From BRHc4a sp049323915 (GTDB taxonomy: Bacteria > Bacillota > Desulfotomaculia > Desulfotomaculales > Desulfocucumaceae): a DNA stretch of 64,000 nt. A program made the position numbers and the translations under genes. Shown here piece after piece: positions 17,036-25,356 of this stretch; positions within the stretch are counted from its first letter, which is position 1, and every line of letters begins with the position of its first letter. Below the pieces are notes generated by a model. It was not told the origin of the DNA, did no database searches, and saw nothing but the letters and a program-made list of their open reading frames with translations. Where the stretch lies: contig JBMOPC010000081.1 in assembly GCA_049323915.1 (NCBI GenBank), forward strand, positions 7,448 to 71,447. Direction: 5' to 3'.

Positions 17036-18628
17036 TTGGAAAGCCCCAGGCTGCGGATCAGCTTCGAGGACAGGGTGGGTTTAGTATTCGATGTGTCCAA
17101 GGTTATCTTTGTCTGGCGGTTGAACATAGTATCAATCGAGATAAAAGAGTTTAATCTTTATGTCCATATTGAGCAGATAGGGTCAATGGAATTGGAAAAA
17201 CTGATTTCCGAACTATACCAGATCCCGGGAGTGCTCTATGTTTGCCGGGTGCCCATGATGCCCTCGGAGGAAAGGGAAAAAAAGATAAAGGCCATACTGG
17301 ACACTGTCAGCGAGGGAATACTGGCGGTGGATGTCAACGGTATGATCACCAGTGTCAATCCGGTGGTGGAAAAGATTTTCCGCTATTCCGCATCCGAACT
17401 CATCGGCAAAAACATCGCCGGCGTACTGTCCCCGGAAGTGCCCATATTGCAGTGCCTCAAGGACGGCAGGTCATACAACAACCTGGAAATAAGCATCAGC
17501 CACCCCAAAGGCCGGCTTAACTTTTTCAGTACCGCCAGGCCCTTAAAGGACGATATGGGAAATATTGTCGGAGCGGTGGCCTGCATAAAAGACATGTCGG
17601 ACGTTAAACAACTGGTTTACACCGTTACCAAGCCGGTGATGACCACCTTTGATGAAATAAGGGGTGCCAGCTTAACACTGAAAAAAGCCATTGACCTGGC
17701 CCGGAAAGTGGCTAAAGGCAACTCCACGGTATTGATACGGGGCGAAAGCGGCACTGGAAAAGAGCTGTTTGCCCGGGCCATTCACATGGAGAGCAGCCGG
17801 CGGGGAAAACCCTTCGTACCCATCAACTGCGCCGCCCTGCCCGACAATTTGCTGGAAAGCGAGCTGTTCGGCTATGTGGAGGGAGCCTTCACCGGAGCCC
17901 ACAAGAGGGGAAAGCTGGGCCTTTTTGAGTTTGCCAATTACGGCACTATTTTTTTGGATGAGATAGGAGAGCTGTCAACCCACCTGCAGGCCAAATTACT
18001 GAGGGTACTGCAGGAGGGGCGGGTGCGGCGCATCGGCGACAGGGTGGAAAATGTGGTAAACGTCCGGGTGATAGCGGCAACCAACAGGAACCTGGAGGAA
18101 ATGATCACCAACGGCGGCTTCCGGGATGACCTATACTACCGGCTCAATGTTGTTCCCATTTATATCCCCCCCCTTCGCCGGCGAAAGGAGGATATTCCCT
18201 TTCTGACCGAGTACCTGGTTGAAAAATTCAACCGGCGGCTTGGCAAAAATATAAAAAGAATATCCGCCGGGGCCATGGAAAAGCTCATAAACTACCACTG
18301 GCCGGGCAATGTCAGGGAGCTGGAGAATGTAATGGAGCGGGCCATGGTACTGGTACAGGAAGATACAGAGATTCAGCCTGAAAAAATATTTTTCGACCGT
18401 TATTACGATTTTGCCGAAGATCCTGATATTAATTCCGGCGGAACAGCAGGAAAGCCCGGAGTAACCGGGCCCGACAGCGGACTCACTCTGGAAGCCGCCG
18501 TAAGCCATTTTGAAAAACAGATCATAGCCCAGGCGCTGCAAAAATACGGAAGCCTCCGGCAGACCGCCAGGTTCCTGGGTGTCTCCCATACCACCATAAT
18601 GAACAAGATAAAAAAATACGGCATTTAG
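17036..18628 (+). CDS. TyrR-like sigma-54-dependent activator (ACT-PAS-AAA-HTH)
   Basis: Enhancer-binding protein of 530 residues: ACT-like domain (about 5-75), PAS (about 85-195), AAA+ sigma-54 interaction domain (about 215-445) and a TyrR-type Fis HTH at the end (LRQTARFLGVSHTTIMNKIK). The Walker A reads GESGTGKE, the sigma-54 contact loop GAFTGA is intact (YVEGAFTGA) and Walker B is IFLDEIGEL. The TTG start follows GGGGAGGA. The ACT domain suggests an amino-acid ligand. Its target is probably the adjacent alanine dehydrogenase, which has a sigma-54-like promoter and two inverted repeats between the genes. Confidence 0.9.
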   Translation: MESPRLRISFEDRVGLVFDVSKVIFVWRLNIVSIEIKEFNLYVHIEQIGSMELEKLISELYQIPGVLYVCRVPMMPSEEREKKIKAILDTVSEGILAVDVNGMITSVNPVVEKIFRYSASELIGKNIAGVLSPEVPILQCLKDGRSYNNLEISISHPKGRLNFFSTARPLKDDMGNIVGAVACIKDMSDVKQLVYTVTKPVMTTFDEIRGASLTLKKAIDLARKVAKGNSTVLIRGESGTGKELFARAIHMESSRRGKPFVPINCAALPDNLLESELFGYVEGAFTGAHKRGKLGLFEFANYGTIFLDEIGELSTHLQAKLLRVLQEGRVRRIGDRVENVVNVRVIAATNRNLEEMITNGGFRDDLYYRLNVVPIYIPPLRRRKEDIPFLTEYLVEKFNRRLGKNIKRISAGAMEKLINYHWPGNVRELENVMERAMVLVQEDTEIQPEKIFFDRYYDFAEDPDINSGGTAGKPGVTGPDSGLTLEAAVSHFEKQIIAQALQKYGSLRQTARFLGVSHTTIMNKIKKYGI

Positions 18629-18629
18629 A

Positions 18630-18665
18630 TGGCAAGAAAAGTTGCTATGGCAATCTTTCTTGCCA
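18630..18665 (+). promoter_or_regulatory. Inverted repeat, candidate activator site 1 for ald
   Basis: TGGCAAGAAA (18630-18639) and TTTCTTGCCA (18656-18665) form a perfect 10-bp inverted repeat, starting right after the activator's stop codon and about 165-200 bp upstream of the ald promoter. The same half-site recurs at 18737-18754. Confidence 0.5.
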
Positions 18666-18732
18666 GGAATGCTTTGCAGGGATACCGAAAAACTCCAGTA
18701 ACGACAGGCATAAAGTCAGACACTGTGCACCC

Positions 18733-18756
18733 GGGTGGCAATTTTTCTTGCCACCC
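18733..18756 (+). promoter_or_regulatory. Inverted repeat, candidate activator site 2 for ald
   Basis: GGGTGGCAA and TTGCCACCC around a 6-nt loop; shares TGGCAA/TTGCCA with site 1. It could also act as an RNA hairpin, but no T-run follows, so an upstream activator site is favoured. Confidence 0.45.
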
Positions 18757-18784
18757 CTTTAAGGCATGTATTTCAGGATTGTAT

Positions 18785-18816
18785 AACCCCGGCCCAGGCG
18801 GCCTGGGGTTTTTGTT
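18785..18816 (+). terminator. Terminator of the TyrR-like regulator
   Basis: AACCCCGGCCCAGG / CCTGGGG hairpin followed by TTTTTGTT, between the regulator and ald. Confidence 0.65.
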
Positions 18817-18829
18817 CTTTCATGAAAGC

Positions 18830-18845
18830 TGGTATCAGTTTTGCT
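18830..18845 (+). promoter_or_regulatory. Candidate sigma-54 promoter of ald
   Basis: TGGTATCAGTTTTGCT has GG and GC exactly 10 nt apart, as sigma-54 requires, with a good -12 element (TTGCT) and a partial -24 (TGGTAT against TGGCAC). It lies just after the terminator and about 54 nt before the ald start. Confidence 0.55.
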
Positions 18846-18898
18846 CGGTATAAGTGTGGGACCTTAAAGCTATTTACCGGTTTAAGGAGGGAGCCACT

Positions 18899-20017
18899 GT
18901 GATTGTCGGAGTGCCGAAGGAGATTAAAAACAACGAAAACAGGGTGGCTATTGTGCCCGCCGGCGTGGCAGCCTTTGTCAATTCCGGACACCGGGTGCTG
19001 ATCCAGGACCAGGCGGGAGCGGGCAGCGGAATCAGCAATGATGACTATATCCAGGCCGGCGCCGGGATAGTCTCCTCGGCGGAAGAGGTTTTTGCCGGGG
19101 CGGACATGATTATGAAGGTAAAGGAGCCCCTTCCCCGGGAGTACGGCCTCATCAGGGAAGGACAGATAATATTTACCTTCCTGCACCTGGCTCCCGAGCC
19201 GGATCTTACAAGGCTTTTGCTGGACAAAAAAGTGGTGGGCATCGCCTACGAAACCATCCAGCTGGACAACGGTGCCCTGCCCCTGCTCACCCCCATGAGC
19301 GAGGTGGCCGGAAGGATGTCCGTCCAGATCGGCGCCCGCTTCCTGGAAAAACCCTCTGGCGGAAAAGGCATACTGCTGGGAGGGGTTCCCGGGGTTCCGG
19401 CGGCTGATGTGGTTATCATCGGCGGCGGGGTGGTGGGCGCCAACGCGGCAAAGATGGCGCTGGGCATGGGCGCCCAGGCAACCATTATCGACAGGTCCGC
19501 AGACCGCCTGCGCTACCTGGACGACATCTTCGGGGGAAGGGTCAAAACCCTCATGTCCAACAGCTACAACATTGAAAGGGCCGTCAGGTTCGCCGACCTG
19601 CTGGTGGGGGCGGTGCTGGTGCCGGGGGCAAGGGCGCCCCACCTGGTTACCGAAGAAATGGTCAAGCAGATGAAGCCGGGATCGGTAATCGTGGACGTGG
19701 CCATCGACCAGGGCGGTTCCATTGAGACTATTGACCGTGTGACAACCCACGACGATCCGGTTTACGTAAAGCACGGAGTGGTTCATTACGCCGTGGCCAA
19801 CATGCCCGGGGCCGTGGCCCGCACCTCGACCTACGCCCTGACAAACGTCACCCTGGGCTATGCCCTGGAGATCGCCGACAAAGGATACCAAAGGGCCATC
19901 AGGGAAAACAAGGCACTGTCCCTGGGCGTCAACGTAATAGACGGCAGGCTGACTTACAGGGCCGTTGCCGAGGCTCTTAACCTGGAGTATACGCCTCTGT
20001 CATATGTACTCGGGTAG
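18899..20017 (+). CDS. ald: Alanine dehydrogenase
   Basis: NAD-dependent L-alanine dehydrogenase, interconverting alanine with pyruvate and ammonia. About 372 residues, the usual length. It begins IVGVPKEIKNNENRVAIVPAG and contains the catalytic Lys/His region (MKVKEPLP and TFLHLAPEP) and the NAD-binding GGGVVGANAAKMALGMGA. GTG 18899 is chosen because AAGGAGGG precedes it by 7 nt and the family N-terminus starts there; 15 upstream codons are in frame but unsupported. It is preceded by a sigma-54-like promoter and the TyrR-type activator, so amino-acid-induced expression is likely. In spore formers alanine dehydrogenase often serves sporulation and germination physiology. Confidence 0.95.
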   Translation: MIVGVPKEIKNNENRVAIVPAGVAAFVNSGHRVLIQDQAGAGSGISNDDYIQAGAGIVSSAEEVFAGADMIMKVKEPLPREYGLIREGQIIFTFLHLAPEPDLTRLLLDKKVVGIAYETIQLDNGALPLLTPMSEVAGRMSVQIGARFLEKPSGGKGILLGGVPGVPAADVVIIGGGVVGANAAKMALGMGAQATIIDRSADRLRYLDDIFGGRVKTLMSNSYNIERAVRFADLLVGAVLVPGARAPHLVTEEMVKQMKPGSVIVDVAIDQGGSIETIDRVTTHDDPVYVKHGVVHYAVANMPGAVARTSTYALTNVTLGYALEIADKGYQRAIRENKALSLGVNVIDGRLTYRAVAEALNLEYTPLSYVLG

Positions 20018-20092
20018 ACCTTGGCCCATTCGAAAAGCCATTTATCTGTATATCTAAAATATTGAAAATGCGGCAAGCTGAAATTAGTAGTG

Positions 20093-20118
20093 AAAAGCAC
20101 CATAAACAGGTGCTTTTT
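20093..20118 (+). terminator. Terminator of ald
   Basis: AAAGCACC ATAAACA GGTGCTTTTTT hairpin with a T-run, 76 nt after the ald stop. Confidence 0.8.
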
Positions 20119-20290
20119 TCTTATATAAACACTTTATCCGCTACTCTGGAATAACGATTTCTTGCTGTCATATTTTCATTCTATTTATTTTTAACAGGAT
20201 AAGGTTTATACTTTTTGAAGGATGGCATATCCGTGAGTGAAAAACTGCTTATGCTGTTTAGCCTGTCGCATTTAAGACATGGAGGTTTAA

Positions 20291-21304
20291 ATGAAAAAGA
20301 ATCTTGAGGACATAAATGTGAGAAAATCACTGGACAGCATGGAGGTTGTTCCATATACGAACAGCAGCTATGCAGCCGTACCAAACAAGGTTATGGGGCC
20401 TGTTGAATGGCTGCTCCTCATAGCTCTTTCCATAGTTTGGGGCGGGTCTTTCTTCTTTGGCAAAGTTGCCGTAACAGAACTGCCACCCTTTACCGTTGTA
20501 CTGTCCAGAGTGGCTTTAGCCGCCATTGCACTTAACGTGATGGTTTACTTCCTCGGCCACCGAATGCCCGTCAGCATAAAGCAGTGGAAATCCTTTTTTG
20601 TCATGGGGATGCTGAATAACCTGATCCCGTTTAGCCTGATCCTGTGGGGGCAAACCCAGATCGCCAGCGGCCTGGCCTCAATATTAAACGCCACCACCCC
20701 ACTGTTTACTGCCGTATTGGCTCACTTCCTGACCGGAGACGAACGGCTGACTGGAAACCGGCTTATAGGTGTTTTTTCCGGGGTCACAGGGGTCGCGATA
20801 ATGATTGGGATGGATTCGCTCAGCGGGCTGGGACTGCACGTAGTCGCCGATCTGGCGGTTATTGCCGCTGCGGTGTCATATTCTTGTGCCGGCATTTTCG
20901 GCCGGCGGTTCAAAGGCTGCTCCCCGCTGGTGGTGGCAACCGGCCAGGTCACCGCCACCACGGTTATGGCACTGCCTGTGGCACTCATTACAGACAGTCC
21001 ATGGAATTTACCCCGGCCCGGTTTAGAGACTTTGTTTGCCGTAATTGCCCTGGGGCTTCTCTGCACTGCCCTGGCGTATATTATTTACTTCAGAATACTG
21101 GCCACAGCCGGGGCAACCAACGTACTTCTGGTGACATTCCTTATACCCGTAAGCGCTTTACTGCTCGGCACCACCTTGCTGGATGAGCGTCTTCAATTAC
21201 ACCACATTTCAGGAATGGCGCTGATAACTCTCGGACTTGCGGCCATTGACGGGCGTCTTCCGTCTTTTATCAGATCGTGGCCTTACAGGAGATTTGACCA
21301 ATGA
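20291..21304 (+). CDS. EamA/DMT-family transporter
   Basis: Ten-helix drug/metabolite transporter of 337 residues, made of two EamA repeats (about 35-165 and 175-310), e.g. LSIVWGGSFFFGKVAV and GQTQIASGLASILNATTPLFTAVLAH. An unusually long hydrophilic N-terminus of about 30 residues precedes the first helix. GGAGG stands 6 nt before ATG 20291. Substrate unknown; relatives export amino acids or other metabolites. It is the last gene of the 14.4-kb segment, ending 113 bp from the right direct repeat. Confidence 0.88.
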   Translation: MKKNLEDINVRKSLDSMEVVPYTNSSYAAVPNKVMGPVEWLLLIALSIVWGGSFFFGKVAVTELPPFTVVLSRVALAAIALNVMVYFLGHRMPVSIKQWKSFFVMGMLNNLIPFSLILWGQTQIASGLASILNATTPLFTAVLAHFLTGDERLTGNRLIGVFSGVTGVAIMIGMDSLSGLGLHVVADLAVIAAAVSYSCAGIFGRRFKGCSPLVVATGQVTATTVMALPVALITDSPWNLPRPGLETLFAVIALGLLCTALAYIIYFRILATAGATNVLLVTFLIPVSALLLGTTLLDERLQLHHISGMALITLGLAAIDGRLPSFIRSWPYRRFDQ

Positions 21305-21368
21305 ATAAATAAACAGTGTTCTGTTCATAGGCTTGGGATTAAACATAATGAGGGCCAGGGAAGCCAAT

Positions 21369-22190
21369 TCATGATCTGTATAACCTGCCGCTGGGTGGTG
21401 GAACAGGTGGTTTAATTTTAAGCATCTGCTGAAACTCCATAATACCCCTGTTGGCTATGTTGAGCTCACCGTCAAAGCGGTAGGCCCTGGGGTCGGACTC
21501 TGAACCGTAGTCGGCGATAGTGGAGAAATCGACGCTTCCGGTCAGGTCGGCGATGTCCTGGGATTTCGGGTCCGATGGGGTGAAAGTTCCTACACCCACC
21601 CTGTGCTCCTCCGAGAGAAATACCCTTTCCACCATGACGTTTTCGATTTTGCCCCCGTACTCGGATTCCAGCATTACACGGCAGGACGGGCAGAGTTCCC
21701 CCTCTATATATACGTTGTATTCCTTTTCAAACTCAGGCCTCAGCTCCTTGGGAATCAAGTGGAGCGGCTCCTCGTGCATGGGGCAGCCTTTGATGCCGTA
21801 TAGCCCGCCAAGCCCGCTGCGGCTGAATTTTTCCAGCCCTCTTTTAAACAGCGCCACCAGTGTGGATTTTCCCCCGCTTACGGGTCCCATAAGCAAAAGT
21901 ATTCTTTTCCTCACATCAAGCCTTCTGGCAGCCGGGTGAAAGTACTCTTCCACCAGTTTTTCCAGTGTGCGGTCCAGTCCGAATATTTCCGGGCTGAAGA
22001 AACTGTATTTTTTTCCTGCAGGCGTCTCCTCTATTCCCGCTGATTTTATCATTTCATATATGCGTGAATGGGCCAACTGGGCTACATAGGGAGATTCCCT
22101 GACTATTTCCATGTAATCGGCGAAGGTGCCTTCCCAGGCCAGTTGCTTTTCTATGGAACGGTGCTCCTCAAGTCTCTTCCAGAAGTCCAT
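21369..22190 (-). pseudogene. prkA: prkA, 5' segment (split gene)
   Basis: N-terminal part of the PrkA serine kinase/AAA protein, a mother-cell sporulation protein in Bacillus. About 258 native residues from MDFWKRLEEH to EFQQMLK, including the Walker A GPVSGGKST (about 102-110) and GYGSESDPRAYRFDGEL-type sequence. The frame then runs 17 codons into the inserted segment and stops at 21369. The matching continuation (CDEKF...) starts at 7017 on the same strand. ATG 22190 is preferred over 22208 because AAGGAG lies 8 nt upstream and the family N-terminus starts there. Alone it lacks the rest of the AAA region and the whole C-terminal domain. Confidence 0.92.
21418..21427. repeat. Right copy of 10-bp direct repeat (candidate attachment core)
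   Basis: TTAAGCATCT, identical to 7019-7028, at the exact end of prkA homology in the 5' fragment. Confidence 0.75.
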
Positions 22191-22272
22191 GTCAATCACT
22201 CCTTTCACTGTATAATTTTGTCAGGCAGTAATGTGAACGCGCCACGCCTCCAACCACTCCATTGATTAACAT

Positions 22273-22304
22273 ATTATATGCCGGTACCCTATAAAGAAGT
22301 ATCC
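22273..22304 (-). promoter_or_regulatory. Possible sigma-E-type promoter of prkA
   Basis: On the minus strand GGATACTTC and, about 15 nt later, CATATAAT resemble sigma-E -35 and -10 elements (ATATT and CATACANT classes), about 80 nt before the prkA start. The -35 is weak. prkA is sigma-E-dependent in Bacillus, which makes the match plausible but not proven. Confidence 0.3.
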
Positions 22305-22324
22305 GCCCAACGCCTATTCACATG

Positions 22325-22355
22325 AAAAAACCGCCAATTTCGACATTTGGCGGTT
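22325..22355 (-). terminator. Terminator after the tepA-ylzJ unit
   Basis: Minus strand AACCGCCAAATG / TTGGCGGTTTTTT hairpin, downstream of ylzJ and the small ORF at 22377-22454 and upstream of prkA. Confidence 0.75.
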
Positions 22356-22376
22356 GTGACTTGATTTCTTTATTCA

Positions 22377-22454
22377 TTACCGGGCCTGTTTTTCGGGGTC
22401 GATAAGTCCGAGGGCGCACAGGAATAACAAGGCTATAACAAGTTTTAAAATCAC
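22377..22454 (-). CDS. Tiny membrane peptide (25 aa)
   Basis: GTG 22454 preceded by a G-rich AAGGGGGG opens MILKLVIALLFLCALGLIDP..., a single hydrophobic segment ending EKQAR, then TAA, 21 nt before a terminator. The shape suggests a translated small membrane peptide in the tail of the tepA-ylzJ transcript. No family known to me. Confidence 0.4.
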   Translation of the reverse strand: MILKLVIALLFLCALGLIDPEKQAR

Positions 22455-22545
22455 CGACCCCGCCCCCCTTTAGCTATCATACCTTTTTGACAATGGCTCT
22501 GCCCAAAAAGTTCCTGCTCTGGGAGGACTTTTTAAAAATAAATTG

Positions 22546-22758
22546 TCAGCAGTCCAAATACCTTCCCGGGGTGTTTTCCAGGTCAAGGTAATCCATGGGG
22601 TCGGTGCTCAAAACCCTGTCTATCCTGCGCTTCCCGTCTTTTGTTTTTTCAACCAGCATGGGCACCCCCAGTCGGCAGACATGCTCCAGCTGCGGAGATG
22701 CCATGGTTTCCATACCCTCAAGCACCAGTTCAAGCTGCATGGGCGTCCATAGTATCAA
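22546..22758 (-). CDS. ylzJ: YlzJ-like protein
   Basis: Small soluble protein of 70 residues beginning MILWTPMQLELVLEGME and containing RLGVPMLVEK and the C-terminal LSTDPMDYLDLENTPG. This matches the YlzJ-like family, whose function is unknown but which follows tepA in Bacillus and its relatives. Its ATG overlaps the tepA stop by 4 nt, so the two are translated together. In Bacillus the next gene is ftsK/spoIIIE; here it is the interrupted prkA. Confidence 0.8.
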   Translation of the reverse strand: MILWTPMQLELVLEGMETMASPQLEHVCRLGVPMLVEKTKDGKRRIDRVLSTDPMDYLDLENTPGRYLDC

Positions 22759-23588
22759 TGCTGTGTCACTCCCTTGGCCGAGGCTCTTTCCCCTATCATC
22801 TGCTTAAGCCTGGCCACCGCTTTGCTTACACCGCCCACCTCGTTTATCAGCCCCTTTTCCACAGCTTCCTTTCCAATAAGCACGGTCCCTATATCCCTGG
22901 CAAGCTCCCCGGTCCTGAACATAAGCTCCCGGAACTGTTGTGAAGTGATGCCGGAATGGCTGGTGACAAAGTTTACCACCCGGTCCTGCATTTTATCCAG
23001 ATACTCGTAGGTCTGGGGAACACCAATGACCAGCCCGTTGAGCCGGATGGGGTGAATGGTCATGCTGGCGGTTTCGGCAATGAAGCTGTGATCGGTGGCC
23101 ACCGCTATCGGCACTCCGATGGAATGGCCCCCTCCCAGCACTATGGACACGGTGGGCTTGGAAAGGCTGGATATCATTTCAGCTATGGCCAGCCCGGCCT
23201 CCACATCGCCTCCCACTGTGTTGAGTATAATCATCAGGCCTTCTATCTCGGGGGACTGCTCTATGGCTATAAGCTGCGGGATTATATGCTCGTATTTGGT
23301 TGTCTTGTTTTGGGGCGGCAGCACCAGGTGGCCTTCTATCTGGCCCACTATACTTATGCAGTGTATATTGCTTTTTACTTCCGGCAACGGCATGGCGCCC
23401 AGTTCCTTGATGGAGTCCACGCCGCCCTTCTGCCTGCCCTGTACCCGCCGGGGCGCCTTGTGGTGGTCTTCGTCCGGGTTGTGCGGATCGTTGGGATAAA
23501 CCTCCGGTTCAACGCTTGGCTCCGGGTCGATATCGGGGGAATAGGGAAATACCCCCGGCTCATCATCGTAAGAGATGCAACTCGGCAT
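22755..23588 (-). CDS. tepA: TepA/ClpP-like serine protease
   Basis: Clp-fold protein of 277 residues of the TepA (YmfB) group, linked in Bacillus to the fate of small acid-soluble spore proteins and to export. A proline- and acid-rich N-terminal tail (about 1-60) precedes the Clp fold (about 70-270). The nucleophile serine is in GGGHSIGVP and the catalytic histidine in MTIHPIRL; LNTVGGDVEAGLAIAEMI forms the substrate groove. It lies between rnj and ylzJ, exactly as in Bacillus. Confidence 0.9.
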   Translation of the reverse strand: MPSCISYDDEPGVFPYSPDIDPEPSVEPEVYPNDPHNPDEDHHKAPRRVQGRQKGGVDSIKELGAMPLPEVKSNIHCISIVGQIEGHLVLPPQNKTTKYEHIIPQLIAIEQSPEIEGLMIILNTVGGDVEAGLAIAEMISSLSKPTVSIVLGGGHSIGVPIAVATDHSFIAETASMTIHPIRLNGLVIGVPQTYEYLDKMQDRVVNFVTSHSGITSQQFRELMFRTGELARDIGTVLIGKEAVEKGLINEVGGVSKAVARLKQMIGERASAKGVTQH

Positions 23589-23646
23589 ACCAATCCTCCT
23601 TGTTTACTACACTTGAATAACGTCTTCCTTAGTATGCCTTTCCGGG

Positions 23647-23674
23647 CAAAAAAATACACGGGTTTTTACCCGTG
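23647..23674 (-). terminator. Terminator of rnj
   Basis: Minus strand CACGGG TAAAAA CCCGTG followed by TATTTTTTT, between rnj and tepA. Confidence 0.75.
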
Positions 23675-23691
23675 CATTTTAATTTCAGCTT

Positions 23692-25356
23692 TTAAATATC
23701 CATGATGATTGGCAGTATCATCGGCCTTCTCCTGGTTTTTTCATAAAGAAACTTGCCCAGTGAATCCCTTACCTGGGACTTGATGTTGGACCACTCGGTT
23801 ATACCCCTGTCGGAACACTTGTCCAGTATGGCCCTAACCTTTTCCCTGACCTCTTCCATCAGTTGCTCGGACTCACGGACATACACAAAACCCCTGGACA
23901 CTATATCCGGGCCGGCTATTATCATGCCGCTTTCCTTGCTGATGGTGACCACCACGATAAGTATTCCGTCCTGGGACAGCTGCTTGCGGTCCCGCAGCAC
24001 TATGTTGCCTACGTCGCCCACTCCCAGCCCGTCAACAAGCACCCTCCCGGCTGTGACCCTGCCGGCCAGCCTGCCGGTCTTTTTGGAAAACTCGATGACC
24101 TGGCCGTTCTCGCAAACAAATATGTTGCTGGGAGGAATCCCCATCTCCCTGGCCAGTCTGGCATGCTTGATAAGCATTCTCTGCTCCCCGTGGATGGGCA
24201 CGAAGAATTTGGGCCGTGTCAGGTTCATCATCAGTTTAAGCTCTTCCTGGCTGGGGTGACCGCTGACGTGTATGCCGGAAACCTGTTCGTAGACCACGTG
24301 TGCCCCATGTTTGAAGAGAAGGTCAATGACGCGCCCCACCAGCTTTTCATTTCCCGGAATGGGGCTGGCCGAAATGATGATGGTGTCGCCCGGCATTATC
24401 TCCACCTGCCGGTGATCCCCCATCGCCATCCTGGTAAGGGCCGACATCGGCTCTCCCTGGCTCCCGGTGGAAATGTACAGCACCTTGTTTTTGGGAAGGC
24501 GGGAGGCTTCCTCAACCTCCACCAGTGTCCCCTCGGGTATGGCCAGGTAGCCCAGTTCGTGAGCAATGCTTACAACATTGACCATGCTGCGGCCCACTAT
24601 GGCCACCTTGCGGTCATACCTGTGGGCCGCAGTTATGGCCTGCTGCACCCGGTGAATATTCGATGCGAAGGTTGCCATTATAATCCGTTCGGTGGCCTGC
24701 CTGAAAGTTTCATCCAGCACCGCCCCCACGGTTTTTTCGGAAAGCGTGTAGCCCGGCCTCTCCACATTGGTGCTGTCCGACAGCAGCGCCAGCACCCCTC
24801 TTTCCCCAAGCTGGGCAAATCTATAGAAGTCAAGTATCTCTCCGTCCACCGGGGTGTGGTCCACCTTGAAGTCACCGGTGTGGACTATGGTGCCTATAGG
24901 GGTGTGAATGGCCAGCGCCACGGCGTCCGGAACGCTGTGGGCAACCCTGATAAACTCCACTTTGAAAGGCCCAATCTGAACAGTATCCCGGGGCTTTACG
25001 TTGCGCAGATCGACTCCCTTTTCTATACCCTGCTCCTTAAGCTTTCCTTCCAGCAGCCCCAGCGTCAGCCTGGTGCCGTAAACAGGAACATTGAGCTGCC
25101 GCAGCACATAGGGCAGCGCCCCGATGTGGTCCTCGTGCCCGTGGGTGAGCACTATCGCCTGCACCTGCTCCCGGTTTTCTAAAAGGAAGGTTATATCCGG
25201 TATTACAACGTCAATCCCAAGCATTTCTTCCTCTGGAAACATCAATCCGCAATCTATAACCAGTATCTTATCCCCAAATCTCACCGCCATCATGTTTTTT
25301 CCTATTTCCCCCATTCCCCCAAGGGGGATAAGGGCAACCTTGGGTTCTTTTGCCAA
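23692..25356 (-). CDS. rnj: Ribonuclease J
   Basis: Metallo-beta-lactamase/beta-CASP RNase of 554 residues with endo- and 5'-exonuclease activity in mRNA decay and rRNA maturation. It begins KVALIPLGGMGEIGKNM, carries the zinc-binding LTHGHEDHIGALPY (about 73-86), VHTGDFKVD and DSTNVERPG, the beta-CASP motifs and C-terminal HVSGHPSQEEL and PIHGEQRML. Length matches RNase J1/J2. Gene order with dapA and tepA is as for Bacillus rnjB (ymfA). It has its own promoter (25511-25538) after the dapA terminator. Confidence 0.95.
   Translation of the reverse strand: MAKEPKVALIPLGGMGEIGKNMMAVRFGDKILVIDCGLMFPEEEMLGIDVVIPDITFLLENREQVQAIVLTHGHEDHIGALPYVLRQLNVPVYGTRLTLGLLEGKLKEQGIEKGVDLRNVKPRDTVQIGPFKVEFIRVAHSVPDAVALAIHTPIGTIVHTGDFKVDHTPVDGEILDFYRFAQLGERGVLALLSDSTNVERPGYTLSEKTVGAVLDETFRQATERIIMATFASNIHRVQQAITAAHRYDRKVAIVGRSMVNVVSIAHELGYLAIPEGTLVEVEEASRLPKNKVLYISTGSQGEPMSALTRMAMGDHRQVEIMPGDTIIISASPIPGNEKLVGRVIDLLFKHGAHVVYEQVSGIHVSGHPSQEELKLMMNLTRPKFFVPIHGEQRMLIKHARLAREMGIPPSNIFVCENGQVIEFSKKTGRLAGRVTAGRVLVDGLGVGDVGNIVLRDRKQLSQDGILIVVVTISKESGMIIAGPDIVSRGFVYVRESEQLMEEVREKVRAILDKCSDRGITEWSNIKSQVRDSLGKFLYEKTRRRPMILPIIMDI

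Larger units (their letters stand above)
7019..21427. mobile_element. 14.4-kb serine-recombinase element interrupting prkA
   Basis: The DNA between the two prkA parts, 14,399 bp from repeat to repeat. It contains a large serine recombinase about 1 kb from its left end, reading towards that end, and a 10-bp direct repeat at both borders. Removing one repeat plus the interior joins CAG-CAG-ATG-CTT-AA to G-TGC-GAC, giving an uninterrupted PrkA frame. This layout matches sporulation intervening elements such as skin in sigK, which are excised by a large serine recombinase in the mother cell. The cargo (acyltransferase, HD-GYP proteins, transporters, MscS, alanine dehydrogenase) is unusual, with no phage or conjugation genes. 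Insertion is well supported; developmental excision is inference. Confidence 0.75.

Noticed and set aside
18630..18757. TGGCAA...TTGC matches as sigma-54 promoters near ald
   Set aside because: Each has one base too many between GG and GC; they are explained as inverted-repeat half-sites. The correctly spaced site is at 18830-18845.
18773..19891. 372-codon minus-strand frame opposite ald
   Set aside because: Complement of the alanine dehydrogenase gene; no ribosome-binding site or family match.
23863..25182. 439-codon plus-strand frame opposite rnj
   Set aside because: Antisense shadow of the well-conserved RNase J gene; its product has no recognisable family and is His/Gly-rich as expected of complementary-strand translation.
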